From Ferruginibacter sp. (GTDB lineage Bacteria; Bacteroidota; Bacteroidia; Chitinophagales; Chitinophagaceae): 64,000 nt of DNA. The position numbers and the translations under genes are program-made. The notes under the pieces are model-generated. The model searched no databases and had not been told where the DNA came from. It saw nothing but the letters and a program-made list of their open reading frames with translations. Below are positions 10,611 through 19,449 of this stretch, piece after piece. The stretch's first letter is position 1. Each line of letters opens with the position of its first letter. Where the stretch lies: positions 2,034,647 to 2,098,646 of the forward strand of contig JABFRP010000002.1 in NCBI GenBank assembly GCA_013141115.1, given 5' to 3'.

Positions 10611-12077
10611 TTATTTTTCCCACCACACTTTGGTAGTATTATCATCGCCGCCCATTGAAGTTACGGCAAGTTGATAATTTGCCGGGTTATTAGTTCGTAC
10701 TGCAATAGGATATTTAAAACGGGTAGGCATTTGTTTGCCCACCATACCTGCATTAATTGGTAATACCGGCATTCCGGTACGCCTGTATTCAAACCAGGCC
10801 TGGTAATCTACAAAGAACAACGCATAATATTTTTGTAACAGAATACGATGCAATGTGCCATTGTACGCCGTTGCTGCTGTGTAAGTGGCATTGGTAAAAT
10901 AATCGGCTGGCATTACAGCGCCCCATTGTTCTACCGCTGCTTTTACGCCTTTTTCGTAAGCCGCTTTTGCAGCTGTTTGATTGTTGGATTGAAACTCCAC
11001 TTCGGCTTTAATAAACTCTACTTCAGCATAGGGCATAATTACACAATTCATTGGTGTAACAGAAGCAGCCGAGGCGGTAACTAATGCAACGTTAACGTTA
11101 GAAGGGATATAAGCAAACTGAGATTCGCTGCCTGTATAACCACTGGGTATGCCCATGTAACCAATATTGGTAGTACCTGCTGCATTTCGTGCCTGTGTGG
11201 CAAATCTTGCACGGCGGGGATCGTTAAAAGCATTTAAGCTGTCTAAGAAAAACTTTGATACTGCACGAAAAGTGGTAAAATCTATAGGCCTTCCCCATGG
11301 AGACGATAGTGGTGTTATACCAGTGAATTTTAAAATAGCGGCATCAGTATTACTTGCAAATACCGGGTACTTTGTTGGGTTGTCTATCATCGTTCTTAGT
11401 TGTGCTAGGGTATTCATATCGGCTTTTTTTGACAAGCGGAGCAACAAACGCATGCGCAGCGAATTGGTAAATAACTTCCATTTTGCAACGCCATTGGCAT
11501 ACAAAATTTCTGTACCAAACAACATGGTTTTTGAAGTATTGTATAAATTATTTGCCGAATCAAGATTAGCTAAAATGGTAGTGTATATTTCTTTTTGGGT
11601 ATCAAACTTAGGTCTTAAAATGCCTGCATCTCCCTGCACCGCTTCTTTCATAGGTACATCACCAAAACAATCGGTAAGGTTACTGTATATCCATGCATTT
11701 AAAGTAAGTGCAATGGCCTGGTAGTTATTATCGTTTGCTGTTACCGAAGCGGCATACATTTCTTTAATATTATTCAGCCATTGATAATAAGTATTCCAGG
11801 TACCGTTGCCAGCATTTTCCGAAATATCATAACGGTGTAATCCACCTGTTGCACTGGGATAAGGCAATGCCACCTGCATTAAGTTAAAAGTAATATCATC
11901 GCTACGCAGCATATTGTAGCTGGCAACGTTATAAATAATCGGATTAAGCAATGTACCGGGACTGATAGCATCAATACGATTGGGATCGGTATTAATTTCT
12001 TCAAAGTCTTTTGTGCAGGAAGCAAATACAACAGCAATTGTTGCAATAGCCGCAGTAAGTTTTATAATTTGTTTCAT
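10611..12077 (-). CDS. SusD/RagB-like outer-membrane substrate-binding lipoprotein
   Basis: 488 residues. The signal peptide ends in a lipobox (VVFASC), followed directly by TKDFEEINTDPNRI, the conserved N-terminus of SusD-like proteins. Tetratricopeptide-like helices follow, and the C-terminus has the typical GxGDDNTTKVWWEK ending. It sits on the cell surface as the lid of the SusC barrel encoded 25 nt upstream. No glycoside hydrolase is nearby. The companion phosphoesterase and the array upstream of susC suggest a phosphate ester rather than a glycan, as known for phosphate-starvation-induced SusCD homologues in Flavobacterium. Confidence 0.93.
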   Translation of the reverse strand: MKQIIKLTAAIATIAVVFASCTKDFEEINTDPNRIDAISPGTLLNPIIYNVASYNMLRSDDITFNLMQVALPYPSATGGLHRYDISENAGNGTWNTYYQWLNNIKEMYAASVTANDNNYQAIALTLNAWIYSNLTDCFGDVPMKEAVQGDAGILRPKFDTQKEIYTTILANLDSANNLYNTSKTMLFGTEILYANGVAKWKLFTNSLRMRLLLRLSKKADMNTLAQLRTMIDNPTKYPVFASNTDAAILKFTGITPLSSPWGRPIDFTTFRAVSKFFLDSLNAFNDPRRARFATQARNAAGTTNIGYMGIPSGYTGSESQFAYIPSNVNVALVTASAASVTPMNCVIMPYAEVEFIKAEVEFQSNNQTAAKAAYEKGVKAAVEQWGAVMPADYFTNATYTAATAYNGTLHRILLQKYYALFFVDYQAWFEYRRTGMPVLPINAGMVGKQMPTRFKYPIAVRTNNPANYQLAVTSMGGDDNTTKVWWEK

Positions 12078-12102
12078 AAATATTTTTTAAAGAAATTTTG
12101 TA

Positions 12103-15100
12103 TTAAAATTTTAAAGTAAGATTTACACCCATTGTTCTTGACGAAGGTAATTGCCCCATTTCCACACCGGGTAATAAAGTAGAACCATTTAGTGCTGCAG
12201 TTTCCGGATCAAATATGGGAAAGCTGGTGATCATCAGCAGGTCTCTGCCATACACCGCAAAAGAGGCACTTTTGATAAAACTCTTTTTTAAAACAGTTGC
12301 AGGTATGGCATATTCCAAACGTACTTCACGTAGTTTTAAAAACGATGCATCAAAAGAATTAGATGCTACATTTGCCCTGCGGTAATACTCTACATAATAA
12401 TCTACCGGTAAAACTTTTTTAGTGTTGGTAACATATTTACCCGATGCAGCATCCATTACTACACCATCACCAATAATATAATTTTCTTCTCTGCCCATTA
12501 AGGTGTGGGTTAGTTTGCCTTGCTCTGTCATTTTGTGGTGGGTTTGAGAATAGATAATTCCGCCATATTGCCCATCAACCAAAAAACTAAACCTGAACGC
12601 TTTGTAACCAAATTCATTTTTTATTCCGCCTTTCCACTTGGCATAGGCATTGCCAATAAAAGAAATATCAGCAGGGCGTGCAGGTAATCCATCACTGTTG
12701 TAAACAATTTGCCCTTCGGGAGAACGCACAAAACCAAAACCATAAATATCTCCTGTAGTTCCACCCACTCTTGCCTGTAAGGTGGCATTGCCACCATAAC
12801 CAATATCCTGTTTGCCATCCATTCCTTCAGCAAGCTCCAATACTTTGTTTTGATTTTTTGCCCACGTAACAGTAGTGGTCCACCTGAAGGTTTTTGTTTT
12901 AATGTTTTGAGCAGTTACTACTAACTCTATGCCTTTATTTCTAACAGCGCCAGAGTTTAATACTGCACGGGTGTAGCCCGTGGTAGGGTCAAGTGGCACT
13001 TCTAATATTTGATTGCGGGTAATGTTGTGGTAAAGTGTAACATCAACATTTAAACGGCTTTTAAAAAATCTTATATCAAGGCCAGCTTCTTTACTGGTAG
13101 ATATTTCGGGTTTTAAATTAGCATTGGGTAAAGTGGTAGGCACCGAACCTGAAGAAGGAAATTCGCTGGTGCCATAATATTTACTGGTTTTATAAGGATC
13201 AGTATCGTTACCCACCTGTGCAACAGAAAATCTTGCTTTTGCAAAAGATATTTTTGCAGGCAATTTAAAAATATCGCTTAAAATAAAACTGGTATTTACC
13301 GAAGGATAAAAGAAAGAATTGTTGGCCAATGGTAATGTACTCGACCAATCATTTCTTCCGGTAATATCAATAAAATATTTACCCAGGTAACTGAATGACG
13401 CCATACCATACACACTGTTTACTTTTTTATTTCTGTCGGTGGCAGTGCTGATTGGATTGCCCGATCCATTACTTAATTTGTACACACCTGGTATAACTAA
13501 TCCATCTACATAAGCATCCAGCCTATAATATTTATGCGTCATGGTATTGGCACCTACAGAGGCAGTAACGTCTATGCCTTTTTTAAATTTATCATGATAG
13601 GTAAGCAAGGCATCAGAGTTTATTTCATAATCGGAAATATTCTGTTGTTTAAAGTAGCCTCTTAAATAATTAGCAGTGCTGAAGGGCCTTTCCTGTTTGC
13701 GTTGTTCTGCAGTCATGTCCATTCCGGAACGAACCATCAGGTCGAACTTTTTTGAAATTTGATAAGTAGCAGAAAGATTGCCCACTACATTATTATTGGT
13801 AACTGCATTGGTCATTTCATGAGCGATCAAAAAAGGATTATCAATAAATGAACTGAACGGATGTACCTGATCTATCTGATCAAAACCATTTTTCCATCTT
13901 GTTTTATACCAGTTGAGATCGACATTGGGATTTTGGAATATCATGAAATAAGCGATAGACTGATTGTTGTAACCAGTGCCTGGAAGATTATCGCTTTGTT
14001 TGTTGGTATAGTTTGCTTTGGCGGTAACTTTTAACCTGTCCGACATTTTATAATTTACACTTAACGCAGCAGTAATTCTTTCAAAGCCGGTGTTAGGCAT
14101 TATCCATTCGTTTTTGGTATGCGTAACAGATGCTCTTGCCGACCCTTTATCATTACCACCTTCCAATGATATGCTGTTGGTTAATGTATAACCGGTACGC
14201 CAAAAATCTTTAATGCCATTTTTATAAGGCTGCCAAAGTGTACGCTCTGCTGCCTGCCCTTGCCTGGTTGGATCATACTGAAAATATTGCTGTCCGTTAA
14301 ACCTAGGACCAAACGCACTTGATGTACCACTGGTACTTGCACCATCTGCAGAAGCACCATAAGAATAATATTTTTGCCCGGCACTGTTTAATGCCTTACC
14401 GGTTCCCTGTCCATATTCATATTGGTAATCGGGCCATCTTAAAACAGTATTGATACTGGTATTGGAATTGAAGGTTACACCAATGCCTTTATCTTTTCTT
14501 ATCCCTGATTTTGTAGTAATGATCAATGCGCCATTTGCTGCACGGCTGCCATATAAAGCTGTAGCTCCTGCACCTTTTAATACAGTAATACTTTCAATAT
14601 CTTCCGGGTTAATATCTGCAATACCATTACCATAATCAACAGGAATATCATTGCCCGATCCTGCGCCATAAGCATTGGTAACACCCGCACTTGTCATACC
14701 ACTGTTTTTAGGAATACCATCAATTACTATCAATGCATTGTTGCCATCGGGGTTCATCGATGCATCGCCACGTAAACTTATACGAGTGCTATTCATAGGG
14801 CCAGAACCTGATGATAATAAATTTAAACCAGCCACTTTGCCTGATAATGCGCTGGACCAATTGTTGGATTTAGCATCGGTAAGATCGGCCTCATCAATTT
14901 TTTGTACCGAGTAGCCTAATGCTTTTTGTTTACGTGTTATACCTAATGCAGTTACTACAACAGCATCCATTTCTTTAGTTTCACGTACCAGTAAAATCTC
15001 TTTTCCACTTTCGTTATTGTTAGCAACAAAACTAAAAGTAGCATAAGATACAGCGGTGAATGTAACAGTCGCTCCTTTAGCAACTGTTATTGAAAAACTG

Positions 15101-15300
15101 CCATCTTCTTTGCTGCCAAAATATTTTTGTTGAGCAGTGCTGATGGTTACCCCGTTAAGCGTTGCTTTTGTTTCCGCATCTTTTATAAGCCCGGAAACAG
15201 TAATGTTGTTAGCTGTTTTGTTGGTAGTAGATTGCGCTGTACCGCTAATGGAAATACCAATGCATAATAGCACCGTAAGTGCTTTAATAAGCAGTTTCAT
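12103..15300 (-). CDS. SusC/RagA-family TonB-dependent outer-membrane transporter
   Basis: 1065 residues. Signal peptide (about 1-22, ending SGTAQ), carboxypeptidase-regulatory-like domain (about 30-105, VSGLIKDAETKATLNG), a TonB-box-like DAVVVTALGITRKQKA, a plug domain with ITVLKGAGATALYGSRAANG, then a large beta barrel ending MGVNLTLKF with a terminal phenylalanine. It imports the substrate captured by the SusD partner using TonB energy. It is the first gene of a three-gene operon. A phased pentamer array lies 95-130 nt upstream of the start. Confidence 0.95.
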   Translation of the reverse strand: MKLLIKALTVLLCIGISISGTAQSTTNKTANNITVSGLIKDAETKATLNGVTISTAQQKYFGSKEDGSFSITVAKGATVTFTAVSYATFSFVANNNESGKEILLVRETKEMDAVVVTALGITRKQKALGYSVQKIDEADLTDAKSNNWSSALSGKVAGLNLLSSGSGPMNSTRISLRGDASMNPDGNNALIVIDGIPKNSGMTSAGVTNAYGAGSGNDIPVDYGNGIADINPEDIESITVLKGAGATALYGSRAANGALIITTKSGIRKDKGIGVTFNSNTSINTVLRWPDYQYEYGQGTGKALNSAGQKYYSYGASADGASTSGTSSAFGPRFNGQQYFQYDPTRQGQAAERTLWQPYKNGIKDFWRTGYTLTNSISLEGGNDKGSARASVTHTKNEWIMPNTGFERITAALSVNYKMSDRLKVTAKANYTNKQSDNLPGTGYNNQSIAYFMIFQNPNVDLNWYKTRWKNGFDQIDQVHPFSSFIDNPFLIAHEMTNAVTNNNVVGNLSATYQISKKFDLMVRSGMDMTAEQRKQERPFSTANYLRGYFKQQNISDYEINSDALLTYHDKFKKGIDVTASVGANTMTHKYYRLDAYVDGLVIPGVYKLSNGSGNPISTATDRNKKVNSVYGMASFSYLGKYFIDITGRNDWSSTLPLANNSFFYPSVNTSFILSDIFKLPAKISFAKARFSVAQVGNDTDPYKTSKYYGTSEFPSSGSVPTTLPNANLKPEISTSKEAGLDIRFFKSRLNVDVTLYHNITRNQILEVPLDPTTGYTRAVLNSGAVRNKGIELVVTAQNIKTKTFRWTTTVTWAKNQNKVLELAEGMDGKQDIGYGGNATLQARVGGTTGDIYGFGFVRSPEGQIVYNSDGLPARPADISFIGNAYAKWKGGIKNEFGYKAFRFSFLVDGQYGGIIYSQTHHKMTEQGKLTHTLMGREENYIIGDGVVMDAASGKYVTNTKKVLPVDYYVEYYRRANVASNSFDASFLKLREVRLEYAIPATVLKKSFIKSASFAVYGRDLLMITSFPIFDPETAALNGSTLLPGVEMGQLPSSRTMGVNLTLKF

Positions 15301-15376
15301 TGATGTGTAATTTAGTTTTGTATAAGAAGAATGATAACATGATGTGCCTGAATATGCATCTATGTTAATGAGGCTG

Positions 15377-15432
15377 CAAGTTGCAGTTTGTATGTTGCGG
15401 TAGTATTACCAAAACATCAACAAAACATTACT
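15377..15432 (-). promoter_or_regulatory. Pho-box-like phased array upstream of the first susC
   Basis: Read in the direction of transcription, pentamers TAATG, TGATG, TAATA and CAACA occur in an exact 11-bp register (plus-strand phase positions 15428, 15417, 15406, 15395). GCAACTTG follows 13 nt after the last pentamer start, at the place where other arrays have an octamer ending in TTTG; here the -7 match is poor. The leader to the susC ATG would be about 70 nt. Confidence 0.5.
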
Positions 15433-15531
15433 GACTGATTCTTTTGAAAGGATATTTATTAATAGTATTTATTATTATAACTGCCGCATTTCAATAAGCA
15501 GTATTATCAGCAAATTTTTTTAATATAGAAA

Positions 15532-15555
15532 AAGGCGCAGTTTAATTTGCGCCTT
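15532..15555 (-). terminator. Terminator after the beta-propeller lipoprotein gene
   Basis: AAGGCGCA (15532-15539) pairs exactly with TGCGCCTT (15548-15555). The minus strand continues with a T-rich run, giving an intrinsic terminator for the gene at 15584-17089. Confidence 0.8.
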
Positions 15556-15583
15556 CTCTTTTGTAATAAAACGTATCACCCGT

Positions 15584-17089
15584 TTATAATTTATCAGCTT
15601 TGTATATTTTTATTACACCATCATTTTCGCTGCTTACCACCACCAGGCTTTGGCTAATAGGGCTTTTAGATGAAGGAATAAACAGTACCCCTTCCGGTGC
15701 ATCACCTGTTGCAAACATTTTAATAAATACAGGCGCTGTTGGGTTGCTAACATCATATACTGCCACGGCATCTACTCTTTCCATACCTACAAAAGCAATT
15801 GTTTTTGTACCTACTTTGCCTAAAGTAATGGCTTCGGGTTCGGCACCTTTATCATCACTGCGGTTATCATCATATACACCTAGTTCTTTTGCTTTTACAT
15901 CGAGTTCGTTCTTGCTGTCAAAAACTAAATCCCCTGTTGTACCATTCCACACACTAAATGATCTTGCACCAAAACTATACAATGCATCAAAGTCGCCATC
16001 ATTATCGGTATCGCCTAAAGTAGTGGTAATATTCAGCCTGCCTAATTGTGCATCCAGTTTAAGTGTGGCTGCAGCAGGAAAAGCAGTGGCATCTAATGCT
16101 ATATCTTTTACTCTTTTTATTTCGCTAAAGCCGGTGTATTCTCTTGCATCGCCTTCGTTGGCCGTAAACAAATAAGTAGTGCCATTATAATTGGTAGAGG
16201 TTATTGCATCAGGCATGTAAGTGCCGTAAACTTTCCACGGGGTAAAATTAATACCCCCTTCTCTATCACTAGGGTCTATTGCATTGGCAGCAACATTATA
16301 ATCTTTAAATCCTAATGGAAATATTTTGGTAATTGCTTTTGTGGTAAGATCAATTACTGCAATAGCATTATTCTCCTGTAATGTTACCCATGCTGTTTTT
16401 GAATCGGAAGAAACAGTAATGTACTCCGGCTCTACATCTTTAACTATATCTTTTCCAGGACCAAAAACACGAAAGCCTTTGGTTGTTAACGCAGCTAGTT
16501 GCGATGCGAAAGATGCAAAGTTTACTGTGGTTACACTGTAATTATTTTCTACACTTATTATAGATACACTGCCCTCGGGATCGTTGGTATAAGTAGCATC
16601 AGGTTCTGCTTCATTAGCTGTAAGAATGTATTTGCCATCGGGGCTGTAAACTACCATATCCGGCAATGCACCAACGGTTATTACTTTTTCTTCGGCATAA
16701 GTAGATGTATTAAACACCACTACTTTTCCCGGGTTTTGTTTGTTAGAAGCTTCAATGGCAGTGGCTAGTTTTCCATTGCTTACATCAACACTGTTTACAT
16801 AGCCGCCATAAGTAGCAAGACTGATAGAATGAATTACACTGATTGCAGCCGGATTGGCAATATCAATAACATCTATTTTATTTAGCGTTCCATTGTTTAC
16901 AGCAAAAAGGCGTTTGGTTTGCGGATCAAATGTTGTGATCTCTGCCGAGCTTAAACCACCAAGGTTAAGGGAAGCAATTTCTTTATAAGTTGCCGGGTCT
17001 TCGTTTACAATAACTTCTGCCGGGGTATCGTCATTTTTTTTACATGCCATAAATGCAATAAGGAGAAATGCTGCTGCTGTCTTTTTCAT
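15584..17089 (-). CDS. Choice-of-anchor I type beta-propeller lipoprotein
   Basis: 501 residues. The signal peptide ends at a lipobox (LIAFMAC), so it is a lipoprotein. The body is a series of YncE/esterase-like propeller blades (e.g. VVYSPDGKYILTANEAEPD, AWVTLQENNAIAVIDL), with acidic calcium-like segments GDTDNDGDFDALYS and RSDDKGAEPEAI. Proteins of this layout are annotated as choice-of-anchor I family and often occur near alkaline phosphatases; a catalytic activity cannot be read from sequence. It stands alone between a terminator and a divergent promoter region with a phased array on its own side, so co-regulation with the phosphate genes is plausible. Confidence 0.8.
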   Translation of the reverse strand: MKKTAAAFLLIAFMACKKNDDTPAEVIVNEDPATYKEIASLNLGGLSSAEITTFDPQTKRLFAVNNGTLNKIDVIDIANPAAISVIHSISLATYGGYVNSVDVSNGKLATAIEASNKQNPGKVVVFNTSTYAEEKVITVGALPDMVVYSPDGKYILTANEAEPDATYTNDPEGSVSIISVENNYSVTTVNFASFASQLAALTTKGFRVFGPGKDIVKDVEPEYITVSSDSKTAWVTLQENNAIAVIDLTTKAITKIFPLGFKDYNVAANAIDPSDREGGINFTPWKVYGTYMPDAITSTNYNGTTYLFTANEGDAREYTGFSEIKRVKDIALDATAFPAAATLKLDAQLGRLNITTTLGDTDNDGDFDALYSFGARSFSVWNGTTGDLVFDSKNELDVKAKELGVYDDNRSDDKGAEPEAITLGKVGTKTIAFVGMERVDAVAVYDVSNPTAPVFIKMFATGDAPEGVLFIPSSKSPISQSLVVVSSENDGVIKIYKADKL

Positions 17090-17195
17090 GTCTGAAATTT
17101 GTTTAAAAGATGATGTATAGTATAGTGTAGTACGGTTGCTGTTTGTATACTGTTTAAATGTTGCAGTTAATTATTGAGATAGATATTTAATCAGA

Positions 17196-17253
17196 TTGTA
17201 AAATTGTTGCGCCAACGTTAAGTTGCGGTTAAGCAATTATTAATAAATAATTA
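17196..17253 (-). promoter_or_regulatory. Phased pentamer array upstream of the beta-propeller lipoprotein gene
   Basis: In the minus-strand direction the pentamers TAATT, TAATA, TAACC, TAACG, CAACA and CAATC lie at exact 11-bp intervals (plus-strand phase positions 17251 down to 17196). No octamer ending in TTTG follows at the usual distance, so the promoter core is not identified. It lies back to back with a stronger array at 17293-17352 that points the other way. Confidence 0.45.
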
Positions 17254-17292
17254 AGGAAGTGATGTATGTAAGATCGTTTCTTTTATTTTCAG

Positions 17293-17369
17293 TAACTATT
17301 ACATAACAATCAGGTAACATTCTGTTAAAGCAGGCGTAAACATTTAGTTACATTAATTGCTTCACTTTG
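17293..17369 (+). promoter_or_regulatory. Strong Pho-box-like promoter of the PlcP/glycosyltransferase operon
   Basis: Six pentamers in an exact 11-bp register: TAACT (17293), TAACA (17304), TAACA (17315), TAAAG (17326), TAAAC (17337), TTACA (17348). The -7-like octamer TCACTTTG (17362-17369) begins 14 nt after the start of the last unit. The geometry matches E. coli Pho boxes and Bacillus PhoP sites, where direct repeats about 11 bp apart replace the -35/-33 element. Transcription would start about 25 nt before the small reading frame at 17398. Confidence 0.65.
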
Positions 17370-17397
17370 TAATTAGTGCTAACCAACATCTTACACC

Positions 17398-17499
17398 ATG
17401 AAAAATATTAATTACTTTTTTCTGAAACTTTCTGTAAGTATTTTTCTTTTCCTGCTGGCCGCATTTTATCCGGCGCTTAAATTTTATAAGATCCATTAA
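17398..17499 (+). CDS. 33-residue hydrophobic peptide translationally coupled to the PlcP-like gene
   Basis: ATG 17398 opens a 33-codon frame (MKNINYFFLKLSVSIFLFLL...FYKIH) whose stop TAA 17497-17499 overlaps the ATG of the next gene in TAATG. It has a basic N-terminus and one hydrophobic helix (about residues 7-24), so it is a small membrane peptide or a leader. The same TAATG junction occurs between the next two genes, which supports it as a translated member of the operon. It lies directly downstream of the strongest phased array. I do not recognise a family. Confidence 0.6.
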   Translation: MKNINYFFLKLSVSIFLFLLAAFYPALKFYKIH

Positions 17500-18356
17500 T
17501 GGATAAAGTAAAGCGGCGCAAACTGGATATACTGGTACTTAGTGATGTACACCTTGGCACTTATGGCTGCCATGCTAAAGAGTTACTGCATTATCTTAAA
17601 AGTATAAAACCTAAAACGGTAATACTTAACGGAGATATAATCGATATCTGGCAATTTAGCAAACGCTATTGGCCTAAAAGCCACATGAAAGTGGTAAAGC
17701 ATTTGATGGGCTGGATGAGCAAAGGTGTTAAGATCTATTACATCACCGGCAACCATGATGAAATGCTGCGAAAATTTGTGGGTTTTAAAATGGGTTCTTT
17801 GCGCATTGTAAATAAAGTAATTCTTGATCTGGATAATGATAAAAAAGCCTGGTTCTTTCATGGCGATGTGTTTGATGTAACCATGCAGCATAGTAAATGG
17901 CTGGCAAAGCTGGGGGCTGTTGGGTATGATACATTGATATTAATTAATCGTTTGGCCAATTTTATTTCGGAAAGAATATTTAAAAAAGGAAAACTCTCTC
18001 TGTCAAAAAAAATAAAGAATAGTGTAAAGAGTGCGGTAAAGTTTATCAACAGTTTTGAACAAACGGCAGCAGATATTGCCATCAGTAATCAATACGATTA
18101 TGTGGTTTGCGGCCATATTCATCAACCGGAAATGAGGGAAATAGAAAATGAACAGGGTAAAGTAATGTACCTCAACAGCGGCGACTGGATAGAGAATTTA
18201 ACAGCATTGGAATATGTAAACGGCGAGTGGAAATTATATAAGTTTGATGAAAATGAAATGCTGAATATGGTTGCACAGCAACATGAAGAAGAGGAACTAA
18301 ACAATAGCCAGTTGTTTGAAAGCCTGGTGGTAGAATTTAATGCAATGAAACAATAA
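17499..18356 (+). CDS. Calcineurin-like phosphoesterase of the LpxH/PlcP group
   Basis: 285 residues, no signal peptide, cytoplasmic or membrane-associated. All metallophosphatase motifs are visible: LSDVHLG (about 14-20), LNGDIIDIW (about 42-50), TGNHDE (about 86-91), FHGD (about 118) and CGHIHQPEM (about 206). The family includes UDP-2,3-diacylglucosamine diphosphatase (LpxH-like) and the phospholipase C PlcP, which under phosphate limitation releases diacylglycerol from phospholipids. A glycosyltransferase coupled by a 1-nt overlap and a Pho-like promoter favour PlcP. That is inference, and a lipid A role remains possible. Confidence 0.85.
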   Translation: MDKVKRRKLDILVLSDVHLGTYGCHAKELLHYLKSIKPKTVILNGDIIDIWQFSKRYWPKSHMKVVKHLMGWMSKGVKIYYITGNHDEMLRKFVGFKMGSLRIVNKVILDLDNDKKAWFFHGDVFDVTMQHSKWLAKLGAVGYDTLILINRLANFISERIFKKGKLSLSKKIKNSVKSAVKFINSFEQTAADIAISNQYDYVVCGHIHQPEMREIENEQGKVMYLNSGDWIENLTALEYVNGEWKLYKFDENEMLNMVAQQHEEEELNNSQLFESLVVEFNAMKQ

Positions 18357-19444
18357 TGAAAATATTGTACGCTATACAGGGAACAGGTAACGGCCATTTA
18401 AGCAGGGCAAGAGATATTATTCCTTTGTTGCAGCAAAAGGGAGAACTGGATATTTTAGTAAGTGGCATACAGGCTGATGTGGAATTGCCTTACCCGGTGA
18501 AATATACATTTAGAGGCCTCAGTTTTATTTTTGGAAAAAATGGTGGTGTTGATTTGATTGAAACTTATAAGAAGAGTAATTTAAAACAACTGTACAAAGA
18601 AATTAAGAGCCTGCCCATTGAAGATTATGATTTAGTGATCAATGATTTTGAGCCGGTGAGTGCGTGGGCCTGTAAAATGAAACATAAAGATTGTATTGGC
18701 CTCAGCCACCAGGCCGCAGTGATCAATAAAAAATCTCCTAAGCCTAAGAACAAGGATATAGTTGGTAAGGCCGTGCTGCATAATTATGCCCCTGTAACAA
18801 CTGCTTATGGTTTTCACTTTGGCGCTTACGATAAAAATATTTTTACGCCGGTAATAAGAAATCAAATCAGGGATGCTAAAGCAGAAGATAGAAAACATTA
18901 TACCGTTTATTTACCCGCCTACAGCGATGAAAGAATTATAAAAGTTTTAGGAGCAATTAAAAATGTTAACTGGCAGGTGTTCAGCAAACATTCTAAAAAA
19001 GAATACAAAGAGAAAAATATACACATAAGGCCGGTTAATAACGATGATTTTATTGAAAGCCTAATTACAAGCACCGGCATTTTATGCGGCGCCGGTTTTG
19101 AAACACCGGCTGAAGCGTTGTACTTAAAAAAGAAACTGATGGCTATACCCATGAAAGGCCAGTACGAACAGCAATGTAATGCTGCCGCTTTAAAAACAAT
19201 GGGGGTGCCGGTTATTAAAACACTGAAGAAAAAACATCTGGATAAAATACAGGCGTGGGTAGATGGGAAACAGTTTATTGCCGTTAACTATTCCAACAGT
19301 ACCGAAAGAATAATCAACATGATAATAAAAAAGCATGCTGTAACTGCGGCCCCAAAAAATGTGCAGTTAGTTGAAGTCATTCCTTCTGTAAAAAAATTGA
19401 AAGATAAAAGCCTGGGAAAAATACTAAATCAAATTGGAGAATAA
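18356..19444 (+). CDS. Glycosyltransferase of the MJ1255/VC2487 (Glyco_trans_1_3) type
   Basis: 362 residues. The N-terminus AIQGTGNGHLSRARDI is the glycine-rich acceptor-side loop of GT-B enzymes. The second half carries the donor-side ITSTGILCGAGFETPAEAL and PMKGQYEQQCNA, which resemble MurG/UGT-type nucleotide-sugar binding loops. The start overlaps the previous stop (TAATG), so the two are translated together. Known P-stress lipid remodelling pairs a PlcP phosphatase with a glycosyltransferase that sugars the freed diacylglycerol. I propose this role by context; the acceptor is not shown by the sequence. Confidence 0.82.
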   Translation: MKILYAIQGTGNGHLSRARDIIPLLQQKGELDILVSGIQADVELPYPVKYTFRGLSFIFGKNGGVDLIETYKKSNLKQLYKEIKSLPIEDYDLVINDFEPVSAWACKMKHKDCIGLSHQAAVINKKSPKPKNKDIVGKAVLHNYAPVTTAYGFHFGAYDKNIFTPVIRNQIRDAKAEDRKHYTVYLPAYSDERIIKVLGAIKNVNWQVFSKHSKKEYKEKNIHIRPVNNDDFIESLITSTGILCGAGFETPAEALYLKKKLMAIPMKGQYEQQCNAAALKTMGVPVIKTLKKKHLDKIQAWVDGKQFIAVNYSNSTERIINMIIKKHAVTAAPKNVQLVEVIPSVKKLKDKSLGKILNQIGE

Positions 19445-19449
19445 GGAAC

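Noticed and set aside
9104..15300. Polysaccharide utilisation locus
   Set aside because: SusCD is present, but there is no glycoside hydrolase, lyase, sulfatase or typical PUL regulator nearby; the companion enzyme is a phosphoesterase.
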